DNA from: Clostridia bacterium
GTDB taxonomy: Bacteria > Bacillota > Clostridia > Christensenellales > Aristaeellaceae
DNA length: 64,000 nt
Assembly (NCBI GenBank): GCA_017404985.1
Contig: JAFRBK010000048.1
Span: forward strand, 57,034 to 121,033
Reading direction: 5' to 3'
The notes beneath the pieces are model-generated. The model worked only from the letters and a program-made list of their open reading frames with translations. It ran no database searches and was not told the origin of the DNA. The first letter of the stretch is position 1, and every line of letters begins with the position of its first letter. Positions 8,813 to 17,023 of the stretch are shown here, piece after piece. The position numbers and the translations under genes are program-made.

Positions 8813-9478
8813 TTACAGGGCGTGAAACCATCCCAGTTTCCAGGCTGCAATGCCTGCCAACGCCAGCAGGATAATCACCAGTGCAGCAATCAGCCCGCCC
8901 CGCTTCGGCTTTTTTTCTGTTGCGGCTGTTCCGCCGGTAAACGCCGTCTCCGGCGGCAGCGGAAGAATCGGCAGGGCATTGATGGAAAACAGCGGTTCCC
9001 CGCCCTCATCCCGAAAGCGCACAGGCTGGTCCAGCAGGGCTTCCGCCAGGTCCTCCGGAGCCTGTCCTTCCACCAGGTCCGCTTCGTATACGCGGTATGC
9101 GGTCTGGTTTTCACGCAGCACAGCCATCGGCTGTGCCTTCCTGTCCGTTTTCTCGGTCCCGGCAAACCGTTCGACGGCATCTGCCCACCGGGCCTCCGGA
9201 TTGGCTTGGACTACGTTTTTCCCTTCCCGTTTCACTGCAGCTGGCGGAAACAGTTCCTCCAGCAGCACCAGTTTGCCCGTCCGGGTATCCATGGCAGCAT
9301 AGCAGATCGCCTGCCGGCTGGTTCCCAGAACAATCCCGGCTGTAAACGGGCCCACCTCCGTACCGATGGGCAGGGCATAAACCGGTGCCTGATAGGTTTC
9401 CGACACGTAACCGCAATGAGTGCACTGAAGGGGGTCCTCCTGTGTTCGCATGCACCTTGGACAGTACCGCAAAGCCAT
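8813..9478 (-). CDS. Zinc-ribbon, degenerate kinase N-lobe, single-TM protein (T7SS operon leader)
   Basis: This first gene of the T7SS operon encodes 221 residues. A zinc ribbon opens it (C6, C9, C19, C22). Residues ~40-125 resemble the N-lobe of bacterial Ser/Thr kinases: AGIVLGTSRQAICYAAMD mirrors the glycine-rich loop, and LVLLEELFP mirrors the VAIKEYFP strand of FGITY-type kinases. The catalytic Lys is replaced by Leu and there is no HRD or DFG motif, so it cannot be a kinase. A basic KKPKRGG patch precedes one C-terminal membrane helix (~193-215). The kinase assignment is inference from motif alignment by eye. A role as a membrane-anchored pseudokinase scaffold would fit the FHA and PP2C neighbours. 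Confidence 0.68.
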   Translation of the reverse strand: MALRYCPRCMRTQEDPLQCTHCGYVSETYQAPVYALPIGTEVGPFTAGIVLGTSRQAICYAAMDTRTGKLVLLEELFPPAAVKREGKNVVQANPEARWADAVERFAGTEKTDRKAQPMAVLRENQTAYRVYEADLVEGQAPEDLAEALLDQPVRFRDEGGEPLFSINALPILPLPPETAFTGGTAATEKKPKRGGLIAALVIILLALAGIAAWKLGWFHAL

Positions 9479-9573
9479 TTCCTGTTCCTCCGTCCGGAAG
9501 GGATAAAATCACCTGTGAAAAGCCGGCTCTGATGATTCGGCTTCTGTATGCAAGCCCTATATATGTTCATTTT

Positions 9574-9602
9574 ATTCTATATCAGGGGTTGTGGGATGTC
9601 AA
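9574..9602 (-). promoter_or_regulatory. Promoter of the T7SS operon
   Basis: Read on the minus strand there is a consensus -35 TTGACA, a 17-base spacer and a -10 TAGAAT, placing transcription start near 9567 and giving a leader of about 90 bases before the zinc-ribbon/pseudokinase gene. Together with the small gaps between genes it suggests one transcript for the whole cluster. Confidence 0.75.
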
Positions 9603-9707
9603 TTTAGCACACCTTGCCATTCTGTTGTTTTTCTGTTTCTTTTTTATGACCTCTCCCTGTACCTCTTCCGCCCGTTCCCGGTCAATGCCTCGGCGCCATT
9701 TTCATGC

Positions 9708-9736
9708 TTGACGAATAAAGATTTACATTCTATAAT
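9708..9736 (+). promoter_or_regulatory. Promoter of the EAL-domain gene
   Basis: TTGACG, a 17-base spacer and a perfect TATAAT read on the plus strand, with a start near 9743. It is divergent from the T7SS promoter. The 310-base region between the two genes holds these two promoters and nothing else I can identify. Confidence 0.8.
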
Positions 9737-9788
9737 ACGTGGTGGTAAATAATGTAACTTTCCATATTGTTTTATCTGAAGGGGCAGA

Positions 9789-11711
9789 TTGGTTTTGCCA
9801 GTGCAAAGCAGCTTTTATGGCAGTTATACGCCGGTCGGCGATCTGGTGACGATTGCCGTCTGTTTTGTCATACTGATTTTGCTCTTCTGTTCCTTTATCA
9901 AGCGAACCAGAAGCTTCCGGATCTTTCTGATGATCGTCGGCCTGCTGCTGGTGTCTGCCTATGCCAATGTTACCTATAACACCCTGCTGGAAAGATGGGA
10001 TCCGTCCCTGTATTTCTGGGTCAGTGCGCTGCGGGTGCTGTTCCACGGTGCCCTGTTCGCAATTTTCTTCCTGTTTACCCAGTATATCGCGGAAGTAACC
10101 AGTCTTGAGCGTCGGGCAGCCTTGTGGGTAACTTTTATCGCCGGGGTTCTGTTCGTTGCCGTGGTGGCTCTGGATATCATAGACAGCCTGAACCATACCT
10201 TCGGCTTCCGGATTGATCCGGACGGAACCGTTCATACCGGCATGAACATATTTTATGTCGGTTATTTCGCGTTCGTCATTCTGATTGCCGCCCTGCTGGT
10301 CCGGGTCAGGAACTACCTGTTCAGCCGGGTCATGTTCGGTTTCTTCTGCACCATCGTGCTGGCCATCGGCCTGAACTTGCTCCAGCTCCTGGTGAAGCAG
10401 TCTTCCTTCACCGTTTCTTCCTTCATGCTGCCGGTCTTCGCCATGCTCTATATCATGCATTCCAATCCCTATAATGCGAAGCTCGGCACAGTGGATATCA
10501 GCGCGTTGGAAGATATGGTCCGTTTTGAATATTCCCATAAACGTCCCTTCGGGTTCCTGAGCCTTTACCTGCCCGCCTTTGCCGAAGAGCATGCCGAGAT
10601 GCCGTCGGCGATCCAGTCCGCTGTCCGGAAGTTCTCCTCGTCCTTCTTCCGGGGAGCGGTGGTGTTCTCTGTCGGTCCGGGGCATATGCTGCTGATCTAT
10701 GATAAGCAGCGGAATCCGAACTACGAGGAGCGGATCACCAGGATTCTGGAGGCCTTCCATGCCCAGCATGCCCGCTTCAGAAATGATTACAAAATCGTCA
10801 TCGGGGACTCTGTCGACCGAATCAGCGCCCGGAATGACTATGTGCACCTGATCAGGACCGTCCTTCGCGACATGAAGGAAAATACAATCCACCGGATCGA
10901 GGAGAAAGACTTCGCTGCCTATAACCGCCAGGAATATATTCTGAAGGAGCTGGTCGATATCTATCACCACCGGAACCTGAACGACAGCCGGGTCCTGGTA
11001 TACTGCCAGCCGGTGTATAATATCGCCCTGAGACGGTATGACACGGCGGAAGCCCTGATGCGCCTGGACCTGCCGGAAACCGGCATCATCTTCCCGGACG
11101 AATTTATTCCCCTGGCGGAAAAGAACGGTTATATCCATGTGCTCACCGAAATCATCCTGAACAAAACCTGCCGCGAAGCCCGCCGCCTGGCGGAAGAAGG
11201 GTACAGTTTCAGCCGGATCTCCGTCAATGTTTCCGCTCAGGAGCTGAAGGGCACTTATTTCTGCCGTGATATCAGCCAGATTATCCGGAACGCGGATCTT
11301 CCCGGCGACCGGGTAGCTCTCGAACTGACGGAATCCCAGGATGAGAGCGACTTCCTGGTCATGGAGGAAAAAATCCGTGAGCTGAAATCCATGGGAATCA
11401 CCTTCTACCTGGACGATTTCGGCACCGGTTATTCCAGCCTGGAGCGGATCATGCAGTTGCCCTTTGATATCATCAAATTCGACCGGTCCCTGGTCGTGGC
11501 CAGCGGAGCCAGCGACAAATCCGAGCAGATCGTCCGGAATATGGCCCGCCTGTTTGCGGAAATGGACTTCTCTGTGCTGTATGAAGGGGTTGAAACAGAG
11601 AAGGACGAAAAGCGCTGCGTCGGCATGTCCGCTTCCTACCTGCAGGGATATAAGTATTCCCGCCCGGTTCCCATCTCCGGGCTGCGGGATTTCTTCACAA
11701 GGGCGGCCTGA
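9789..11711 (+). CDS. Membrane-bound EAL-domain cyclic-di-GMP phosphodiesterase
   Basis: This protein hydrolyses the second messenger c-di-GMP. The N-terminal ~215 residues hold about six hydrophobic segments, probably a membrane sensor. Residues ~215-370 look like a degenerate GGDEF domain with no GGDEF motif. The C-terminal EAL domain (~385-640) keeps its catalytic set: AEALMRL, NVSAQEL, ELTES, YLDDFGTGYSSL, IKFDRSL, EGVET and QGYKYSRP, so it is predicted active. No ATG start fits. TTG at 9789 or TTG at 9795 follows AAGGGG, and the second has better spacing. It has its own strong promoter, and the DUF3783 gene follows after 33 bases. Confidence 0.88.
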   Translation: MVLPVQSSFYGSYTPVGDLVTIAVCFVILILLFCSFIKRTRSFRIFLMIVGLLLVSAYANVTYNTLLERWDPSLYFWVSALRVLFHGALFAIFFLFTQYIAEVTSLERRAALWVTFIAGVLFVAVVALDIIDSLNHTFGFRIDPDGTVHTGMNIFYVGYFAFVILIAALLVRVRNYLFSRVMFGFFCTIVLAIGLNLLQLLVKQSSFTVSSFMLPVFAMLYIMHSNPYNAKLGTVDISALEDMVRFEYSHKRPFGFLSLYLPAFAEEHAEMPSAIQSAVRKFSSSFFRGAVVFSVGPGHMLLIYDKQRNPNYEERITRILEAFHAQHARFRNDYKIVIGDSVDRISARNDYVHLIRTVLRDMKENTIHRIEEKDFAAYNRQEYILKELVDIYHHRNLNDSRVLVYCQPVYNIALRRYDTAEALMRLDLPETGIIFPDEFIPLAEKNGYIHVLTEIILNKTCREARRLAEEGYSFSRISVNVSAQELKGTYFCRDISQIIRNADLPGDRVALELTESQDESDFLVMEEKIRELKSMGITFYLDDFGTGYSSLERIMQLPFDIIKFDRSLVVASGASDKSEQIVRNMARLFAEMDFSVLYEGVETEKDEKRCVGMSASYLQGYKYSRPVPISGLRDFFTRAA

Positions 11712-11744
11712 CGGCCCCATCCGGAACAAAGGAGGCTGCTTGCC

Positions 11745-12110
11745 ATGAGCCCAAAGGTCCTTGCCTTCAACATTGCCGATGAAAAGAAAATCAGCCAGCT
11801 GAACATTCTATCCGTCCGGCTGAATTTTTCTTTGTTCATGGTTCCCCGTCAGCAGCAGGGCTGCCTGCTCCGGAACCTGCTCGCAGGCACACCCGGTTCC
11901 CCCGCCCCGGGAAAACCCTTTTCGGATGAAATGCTCGTGTTAGCCGAATTTGATCACGCGGATCTGAATTTTCTGCTCAATGAGCTGATCCGTACCGGTC
12001 AGCAGGTCCGCCTGAAAGCGGTGGCAACCCCAACCAACCTGCAGTGGACCGCCGTACAGCTTCACCGCCAGCTGCTGGCGGAAGCCGGGGCAATGCAGCC
12101 CGGTCGGTAA
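11745..12110 (+). CDS. DUF3783 family protein
   Basis: This is a 121-residue soluble protein of a family common in Clostridia whose function is unknown. The C-terminal part carries the family pattern of a short acidic/hydrophobic segment (MLVLAEFDHADLNFLLNELI) followed by VRLKAVATPTNLQWT. The ATG at 11745 has AAAGGAGG 8 bases upstream. It follows the EAL gene closely and may be co-transcribed with it. No enzymatic motif is visible. Confidence 0.7.
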   Translation: MSPKVLAFNIADEKKISQLNILSVRLNFSLFMVPRQQQGCLLRNLLAGTPGSPAPGKPFSDEMLVLAEFDHADLNFLLNELIRTGQQVRLKAVATPTNLQWTAVQLHRQLLAEAGAMQPGR

Positions 12111-12147
12111 CGCACAGCCAAAAGAAAAGCACGCACAACACGAAACA

Positions 12148-12172
12148 GGCCCGGTTCAGTGAGAACCGGGCC
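12148..12172. terminator. Convergent hairpin terminator between DUF3783 and rubredoxin genes
   Basis: A perfect 10-base stem (GGCCCGGTTC / GAACCGGGCC) with a 5-base loop sits between two converging genes. The U-tract is weak on both sides; the minus-strand side (TGTTTCGTGTT) is the better one. It probably ends rubredoxin transcription. Confidence 0.6.
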
Positions 12173-12192
12173 CGTTCCATTGGTTCATTGGG

Positions 12193-12345
12193 TCAGGCAG
12201 GAGTGAATGCATCCTTTCCCAGGCCGCATACGGGGCATACCCAGTCATCCGGGATATCCTCGAACGCGGTGCCGGGGGCGATGCCGCCTTCCGGATCGCC
12301 TTCTTCGGGGTCATACACATAACCGCAGGGGCATTCGTACTTCAT
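12193..12345 (-). CDS. Rubredoxin with a CxC first knuckle
   Basis: This 50-residue one-iron electron carrier is typical of strict anaerobes, where it serves oxygen and peroxide reductases. The fold markers [29 protein letters not shown] and GKDAF are all present. The second iron knuckle is the usual CPVCG, but the first reads ECPCGY, that is C-x-C instead of C-x2-C, one residue short. The ATG at 12345 begins the conserved MKYEC. Upstream in-frame codons lack family similarity. AAAGGA lies 11 bases upstream. It is convergent with the DUF3783 gene. Confidence 0.87.
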   Translation of the reverse strand: MKYECPCGYVYDPEEGDPEGGIAPGTAFEDIPDDWVCPVCGLGKDAFTPA

Positions 12346-12441
12346 GGTCGTTTTCATCCTTTCTGTCAAATTTGTTCCGTGTAATATGTACAGTTTTCGC
12401 TGTGCCTTTATCATACCTGCGGCGGCATGCGCCGTCAAGCA

Positions 12442-14220
12442 TTATTTCACGATTTTGTACAGGGCATATTCGCCCGGCTGGGTCCGGGCTTCAAACACAG
12501 TCTCCCCGTCCTTCCTGTAAAGCGGCGCGATCCGGAGCCTGTTCTTTCCGGTGAGAAAATTCCTCTGCAGCGGCATCTCCAGCGCCCTGATGTCACCCCG
12601 AATATGAATCCGGATGGTCGCCGGCTGGGAGGCGCCGGTGGCATAGGGATAAACAATGAAGCTTCCATTGTCATAGGGGAAGAGACTGATACCGGCTTTG
12701 CATTCCAGATAGATCCCGTTCCCGGGGAATTCCATGCGCAGCCTGGTCAGCACGCTGCCGGGAAGCTTGTACAGGTCCGGGAAGCTGTCCGGCACCGCAA
12801 GGGTCAGCATCTGGCCTTTTCCGTAGGTGTCCCGCAACAGAAGCCCGAAGCTTTCCTCGGACTCGGCCACCTTCGCCAGGGCCCATGAGGAGTTGTTCCG
12901 GAATTCGCAGACCGGGATGCCGATCTCATCCGTCCCTGTCGGAAACTCCAGCCGTTCCCGACGCCCTGCCGGGAACTCCACCCGATAGTTCCGGCCCCGG
13001 ATCCGGCGTCCGGTAAAGCGGATGGAGGTCATGCGCCGGATGCCCCGGTCCATCGCGGCTTCCAGGAATCCGCTGGTGACCAGCGCTTTTCCGCCCTCCG
13101 CCACGTATTTTTCCAGTTTCTCCACGATCTCCGGGTCATAGGCAGAAGACCGGGTCAGCAGGACGGCGGCTGCCTTTTCCGGCCAGTAGGGCGTGCACAT
13201 TACCGGCAGGCCGCACATGCCCAGGAAATCCTGCAGGTTGTCCTCGCCCTGGCAGTTATCCGGCAGGTAGCAGGAAATACCCACCGGGTTGCCGCAGTGG
13301 TCCAGCACCTTGTCCAGCTTGTCCAGGTGGTAGCCCAGCGGCGGAACGTAAGCATTGTCCGCCAGCGCCTGAAAGCAGAAGAGCATAATCTCCTTCGGCT
13401 TCGAGAAGGCGGTCAGATAGCACTGTTCCAGGTACTGCTCCGTCAGGTGGAAATCAAAAGGATCGAACCATCCGCCGCCGTTGTGGCCGGGCCACATGCT
13501 TTCAAAATAGGTCATCAGCGAATAACTCAGATATCGGGGCAGATGCTGGTCCGTGGTCACGGTGTCCCGGGCTTCGGTGCCGGTATAGATCATGTCGAAC
13601 ATTTTCCGCTGTTCAGCGGGATTGTATCCCGTTTCCTGGTAGCTCTCCGCCCAGTTGGGATACTTGATTGTGATTTTGATGTCCGGGTTTTCAGCCTTCG
13701 CCGGGCCGATCATCAGTTCCTTGCTGACTTTCTTCATCAGGGCCAGCCGGTATTCCTGCCAGCTCCCGTCGGTAATTCCGTGCTTTTTGTTGTATGCGTC
13801 CCGCCCCTTCCGGCAGGCGTCACAGGTGCAGTTGGTGAAAAAGAAGTCGTCAATAATGAATTCGTTGTAGTTCCGCCCCAGGAAGGCGCTGACTTCCTTC
13901 AGCTGCGCGGTCATCTTCGGGTCGTTGTAGCAGAAGGTATCAAACAGGCGCTGTTTCGGTTCATCCCCCTCCGGCGTCGGAGTGGACGTAGTGATCCCGC
14001 CGGCCACTTCAATCCCGTGTTTTTCCAGAATACCGCGGCACAGCGCTACCTGTTCCTCCGTCGCCATGATGCCGGAACGGAACGGTTCCAGGTAAACCTT
14101 GTCCAGCTTCAGGTACCGGCTGAAGAATTTCATGTCCTTTTCCAGTTTGCGTTTGTCTGCCCGGGCGGTTCCCTGGGCGATAAAATAGGTAACCAGTTTG
14201 AAATTTCTGTAGTTTCCCAT
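12442..14220 (-). CDS. Putative TIM-barrel glycosidase-like protein with C-terminal GATase-like region
   Basis: I do not recognise a named family for this 592-residue protein. It begins with MGNYRNFK after GGAGGG at good spacing. An earlier in-frame ATG has no ribosome site. There is no signal peptide. A segment near residues 115-150 (FIIDDFFFTNCTCDACRKG) resembles the metal or catalytic strand region seen in beta-galactosidase-like TIM barrels. Later, VEKLEKYVAEGGKALVTSG resembles the trimerisation/GATase-like domain of GH42 enzymes. Its own near-consensus promoter and its place beside GH88, lyase and GH2 genes support a role in carbohydrate breakdown. That is inference. Confidence 0.6.
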   Translation of the reverse strand: MGNYRNFKLVTYFIAQGTARADKRKLEKDMKFFSRYLKLDKVYLEPFRSGIMATEEQVALCRGILEKHGIEVAGGITTSTPTPEGDEPKQRLFDTFCYNDPKMTAQLKEVSAFLGRNYNEFIIDDFFFTNCTCDACRKGRDAYNKKHGITDGSWQEYRLALMKKVSKELMIGPAKAENPDIKITIKYPNWAESYQETGYNPAEQRKMFDMIYTGTEARDTVTTDQHLPRYLSYSLMTYFESMWPGHNGGGWFDPFDFHLTEQYLEQCYLTAFSKPKEIMLFCFQALADNAYVPPLGYHLDKLDKVLDHCGNPVGISCYLPDNCQGEDNLQDFLGMCGLPVMCTPYWPEKAAAVLLTRSSAYDPEIVEKLEKYVAEGGKALVTSGFLEAAMDRGIRRMTSIRFTGRRIRGRNYRVEFPAGRRERLEFPTGTDEIGIPVCEFRNNSSWALAKVAESEESFGLLLRDTYGKGQMLTLAVPDSFPDLYKLPGSVLTRLRMEFPGNGIYLECKAGISLFPYDNGSFIVYPYATGASQPATIRIHIRGDIRALEMPLQRNFLTGKNRLRIAPLYRKDGETVFEARTQPGEYALYKIVK

Positions 14221-14293
14221 CCCGTTCCCTCCGAAAATTGATTGATGCAATACGGGGATTCATTTTTGCAAACGTTTTTCTGTTCCTGGAATC

Positions 14294-14322
14294 ATTATAT
14301 GCGGTTTTCCTCCTCGGTGCAA
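14294..14322 (-). promoter_or_regulatory. Promoter of the putative glycosidase gene
   Basis: On the minus strand TTGCAC, a 17-base spacer and TATAAT lead to a start near 14287, about 65 bases before the ATG at 14220. Confidence 0.72.
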
Positions 14323-14412
14323 GGGAAAACCAGTACGGAAAAAATGCCGCCGGCAGTGGCAAAACATGGTATGATAGTATTCATCCGAAAACCATCAAGG
14401 GAGGAACGAACG

Positions 14413-15690
14413 ATGTCCCGCATTGAAACCCGCTGTGTCCAGGGCGGCTATACTCCGAAGAACGGGGAGCCGCGGCAGATTCCGATTATCCAGTCCACCA
14501 CCTTCAAATATGACACCAGCGAGGATATGGGCAAGCTCTTTGACCTGGAAGCCTCCGGTTATTTCTATTCTCGTTTGCAGAATCCGACCTGCGACCTGGT
14601 GGCGGCGAAAATCGCGGCCCTGGAGGGCGGCACCGCAGCCATGCTGACCGGTTCCGGCCAGGCCGCCAACTTTTATGCCGTATTCAACATCGCCAACTGC
14701 GGGGACCATGTGGTGGCTTGCTCCGCCATCTACGGCGGCACCTATAATCTCTTTGCCGTCACGATGAAGAAGATGGGCATTGACTTCACCTTCGTCTCTC
14801 CGGACTGCACCCGGGAGGAGCTGGATGCTGCCTTCCGTCCCAACACGAAGGCGGTCTTCGGCGAAACGATCGCGAACCCGGCCCTGTGCGTGCTGGATAT
14901 TGAGATGTTTGCCGATGCGGCCCACCGCCACGGCGTGCCCCTGATCGTGGACAACACCTTCGCCACGCCGGTCAACTGCCGGCCGATTGAATGGGGCGCG
15001 GATATCGTGACCCATTCCACCACCAAATATATGGACGGCCACGGCAGTGCCGTGGGCGGATGCATTGTGGACAGCGGAAAGTTCGACTGGCTGGCCCATG
15101 CGGAGAAATTCCCCGGCCTGACCACCCCGGACGAGAGCTACCACGGAATCGTTTATGCCGAGAAGTTCGGGCTTGCCGGCGCCTTCATCACCAAGGCCAC
15201 CAGCCAGCTGATGCGGGACTTCGGTTCTGTCCAGAGCCCCCAGAGCGCCTTCCTGCTGAACCTGGGGCTGGAAAGCCTGCATGTGCGCATGCAGCGCCAC
15301 TGTGAAAACGCCCAGGCCGTAGCGGAATTCCTGGCCGGGCATGCGAAAATCGCCTGGGTCAACTATTGCGGCCTTCCCGGCGACAAGTATTATGAACGGG
15401 CAGCAAAATATCTGCCGAACGGCTCCTGTGGCGTAGTCTCCTTCGGGGTTCGCGGCGGAAGAAAGGCGGCGGAAGCCTTCATGAAGGAGCTGAAAATCGC
15501 CGCCATTGAAACCCATGTGGCGGATGCCCGTACCTGCTGCCTGCATCCGGCCAGCGCCACCCACCGCCAGATGAACGATGAGGAACTGATCGCCGCCGGC
15601 GTCTCCCCGGACCTGGTGCGCCTCAGCGTCGGCCTGGAAAGCAAAGAGGACCTGATCGAGGATCTCGCCCAGGCCCTGGAAAAAATCTGA
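14413..15690 (+). CDS. metY: O-acetylhomoserine sulfhydrylase/aminocarboxypropyltransferase (MetY family)
   Basis: This PLP enzyme converts O-acetylhomoserine plus sulfide to homocysteine in direct-sulfhydrylation methionine synthesis. The 425 residues match the Cys/Met-metabolism PLP family: NPTCDLVAAKIAALEGG, GSGQAANF, YGGTYNLF, IVDNTFATP, and the PLP-lysine motif THSTTKYMDGHG. The C-terminal SVGLESKEDLIEDL is also typical. The ATG at 14413 follows GGGAGGAAC. An upstream in-frame ATG would add non-conserved sequence through the promoter region. It is a single gene followed by a clear terminator. I see no SAM riboswitch or T-box in the 190 bases before it. Confidence 0.92.
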   Translation: MSRIETRCVQGGYTPKNGEPRQIPIIQSTTFKYDTSEDMGKLFDLEASGYFYSRLQNPTCDLVAAKIAALEGGTAAMLTGSGQAANFYAVFNIANCGDHVVACSAIYGGTYNLFAVTMKKMGIDFTFVSPDCTREELDAAFRPNTKAVFGETIANPALCVLDIEMFADAAHRHGVPLIVDNTFATPVNCRPIEWGADIVTHSTTKYMDGHGSAVGGCIVDSGKFDWLAHAEKFPGLTTPDESYHGIVYAEKFGLAGAFITKATSQLMRDFGSVQSPQSAFLLNLGLESLHVRMQRHCENAQAVAEFLAGHAKIAWVNYCGLPGDKYYERAAKYLPNGSCGVVSFGVRGGRKAAEAFMKELKIAAIETHVADARTCCLHPASATHRQMNDEELIAAGVSPDLVRLSVGLESKEDLIEDLAQALEKI

Positions 15691-15712
15691 TTTTTGCCTT
15701 TCCTTTATCGAT

Positions 15713-15750
15713 CCGCTTCCGGCGTTTTCCGGAGGCGGGTTTCTTTTTTC
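15713..15750 (+). terminator. Terminator after metY
   Basis: A 10-base stem (CCGCTTCCGG / CCGGAGGCGG, one G-U pair) with a 6-base loop is followed by TTTCTTTTTTC. Confidence 0.8.
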
Positions 15751-15835
15751 TCCATGGCCACTCGGTGCTTTCGTTGCTTCCCGTTTTCATGGCATTCCGC
15801 CTCCGGAATTATTTCATTGAGGGCATTGTCATCTT

Positions 15836-15864
15836 CGTCCTGAAGGGATAAGATAAGGAAAAAG
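15836..15864 (+). promoter_or_regulatory. Promoter of the GH88-lyase pair
   Basis: TTGTCA, a 17-base spacer and TAAGAT lie just upstream of the GH88 ribosome site. This gives an unusually short leader of about 8-10 bases, since AAAGGAGGT begins only about 7 bases after the -10 box, so the assignment is tentative. Confidence 0.5.
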
Positions 15865-15877
15865 GAGGTATGTCTTC

Positions 15878-16987
15878 ATGTCCAACCGCTATGAACAGGC
15901 CCTGGCCCGGGCTTCCGCCAAGTTCCGCCTCTCCGGCATGGAAGCCGCGAAAAAGGGCATCATCCCCTATAAAAGCGAAAACGGCCGCTGGGTTCCGAGC
16001 CCCTTCTGCGGCAACGGTTGGTGGACCGGCGGTTTCTGGCCGGGCCTGATGTGGCAGTTGTGGGTCTATACGTCCGACAACTGGTTCCGGGAGGAAGCCC
16101 GCCGGGCGGAAGCCCTGCTGGTAGAGGAATTTCGCCGCTTCACGGAGCTGAACCACGATGTGGGCTTCATGTATCTGCTGTCCTGCGGCGCAGACTGGAA
16201 GCTGTCCGGCGATGAGCAGGCTCGGATCGACACGCTGCACGCAGCCTCCCTGATGATGGGCCGGTTCAATCCCAGGGGCTTTTTCCGCGCCTGGGACGGG
16301 GCGGACAGGACAGGCTACGCCATCATTGACTGCATGATGAACCTCTCCCTGCTCTTCTGGGCTTCCCGCCAGACGGAGGATCCGCGTTTCGCCCACGCCG
16401 CCCGGATCCATGCGGATACCGCGATGCGGGAGTTCCTTCGCCCCGACGGTTCTGTCTCGCATATCATCGAGTTCGACCCGGAAACCGGCGCCCGGGTTCG
16501 GGAGCATCCCGGCCAGGGGTACGCCCTCGGCACCCAGTGGAGCCGCGGCCAGGCCTGGGGCCTGTACGGGTTCACGCTGGCGTATCTGAATACGAAGGAT
16601 CCCCGGTATCTGGAAACTGCCGAACGCATCGCCGCGAATTTCGTATCCCATATCCGCCCGGACGGGCTGACGGACTGCGACTTCTGCCAGCCCCCGGAAG
16701 AGGAGCGGCTGGATAATATTGCCGGCGCCGTGGCGGCCTGCGGCCTCCTGGAACTGGATAAGGCAACCGGCAATGCCGCCTGGCGGGATGCCGCGGAGAA
16801 GCTGGTGAACGGCATGCTGGACCTCTGCGTCGACTGGTCGGACGGCCAATGCGGCCTCCTGACCCGCTGCACCGCCAGCTATCATGACGACGGAGCCGGG
16901 CGTCATACCAACATTACCTACGGAGACTATTTTCTGGTCGAAGCCCTGATGAAGCTGACCGGCCGCGACCCCATGCTGTGGATGTAA
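15878..16987 (+). CDS. GH88 unsaturated glucuronyl/galacturonyl hydrolase
   Basis: This cytosolic alpha6/alpha6-barrel enzyme of 369 residues hydrates the C4-C5 double bond left at the non-reducing end by polysaccharide lyases, releasing the unsaturated uronic acid. The two catalytic Asp of the family are visible: D94 in ELNHDVGFMY and D151 in IIDCMMNL. WSRGQAWGLYGF and the final NITYGDYFLVEAL segments are also typical. There is no signal peptide, so substrates are imported oligosaccharides. The ribosome site AAAGGAGGT is 8 bases before the ATG. The heparinase-type gene starts 36 bases downstream, and the pair is very likely an operon. Confidence 0.93.
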   Translation: MSNRYEQALARASAKFRLSGMEAAKKGIIPYKSENGRWVPSPFCGNGWWTGGFWPGLMWQLWVYTSDNWFREEARRAEALLVEEFRRFTELNHDVGFMYLLSCGADWKLSGDEQARIDTLHAASLMMGRFNPRGFFRAWDGADRTGYAIIDCMMNLSLLFWASRQTEDPRFAHAARIHADTAMREFLRPDGSVSHIIEFDPETGARVREHPGQGYALGTQWSRGQAWGLYGFTLAYLNTKDPRYLETAERIAANFVSHIRPDGLTDCDFCQPPEEERLDNIAGAVAACGLLELDKATGNAAWRDAAEKLVNGMLDLCVDWSDGQCGLLTRCTASYHDDGAGRHTNITYGDYFLVEALMKLTGRDPMLWM

Positions 16988-17023
16988 CCCAACCGTTCCC
17001 GCCGAAACAAAGGAGGACACGCC

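Noticed and set aside
9723-11729. 668-codon frame antisense to the EAL gene
   Set aside because: His/Gln-rich low-complexity translation typical of antisense frames. The plus strand encodes a complete EAL domain with promoter.
14223-14412. SAM riboswitch or T-box before metY
   Set aside because: No conserved core or T-box sequence is visible. Most of the space is used by the divergent promoter of the neighbouring gene.
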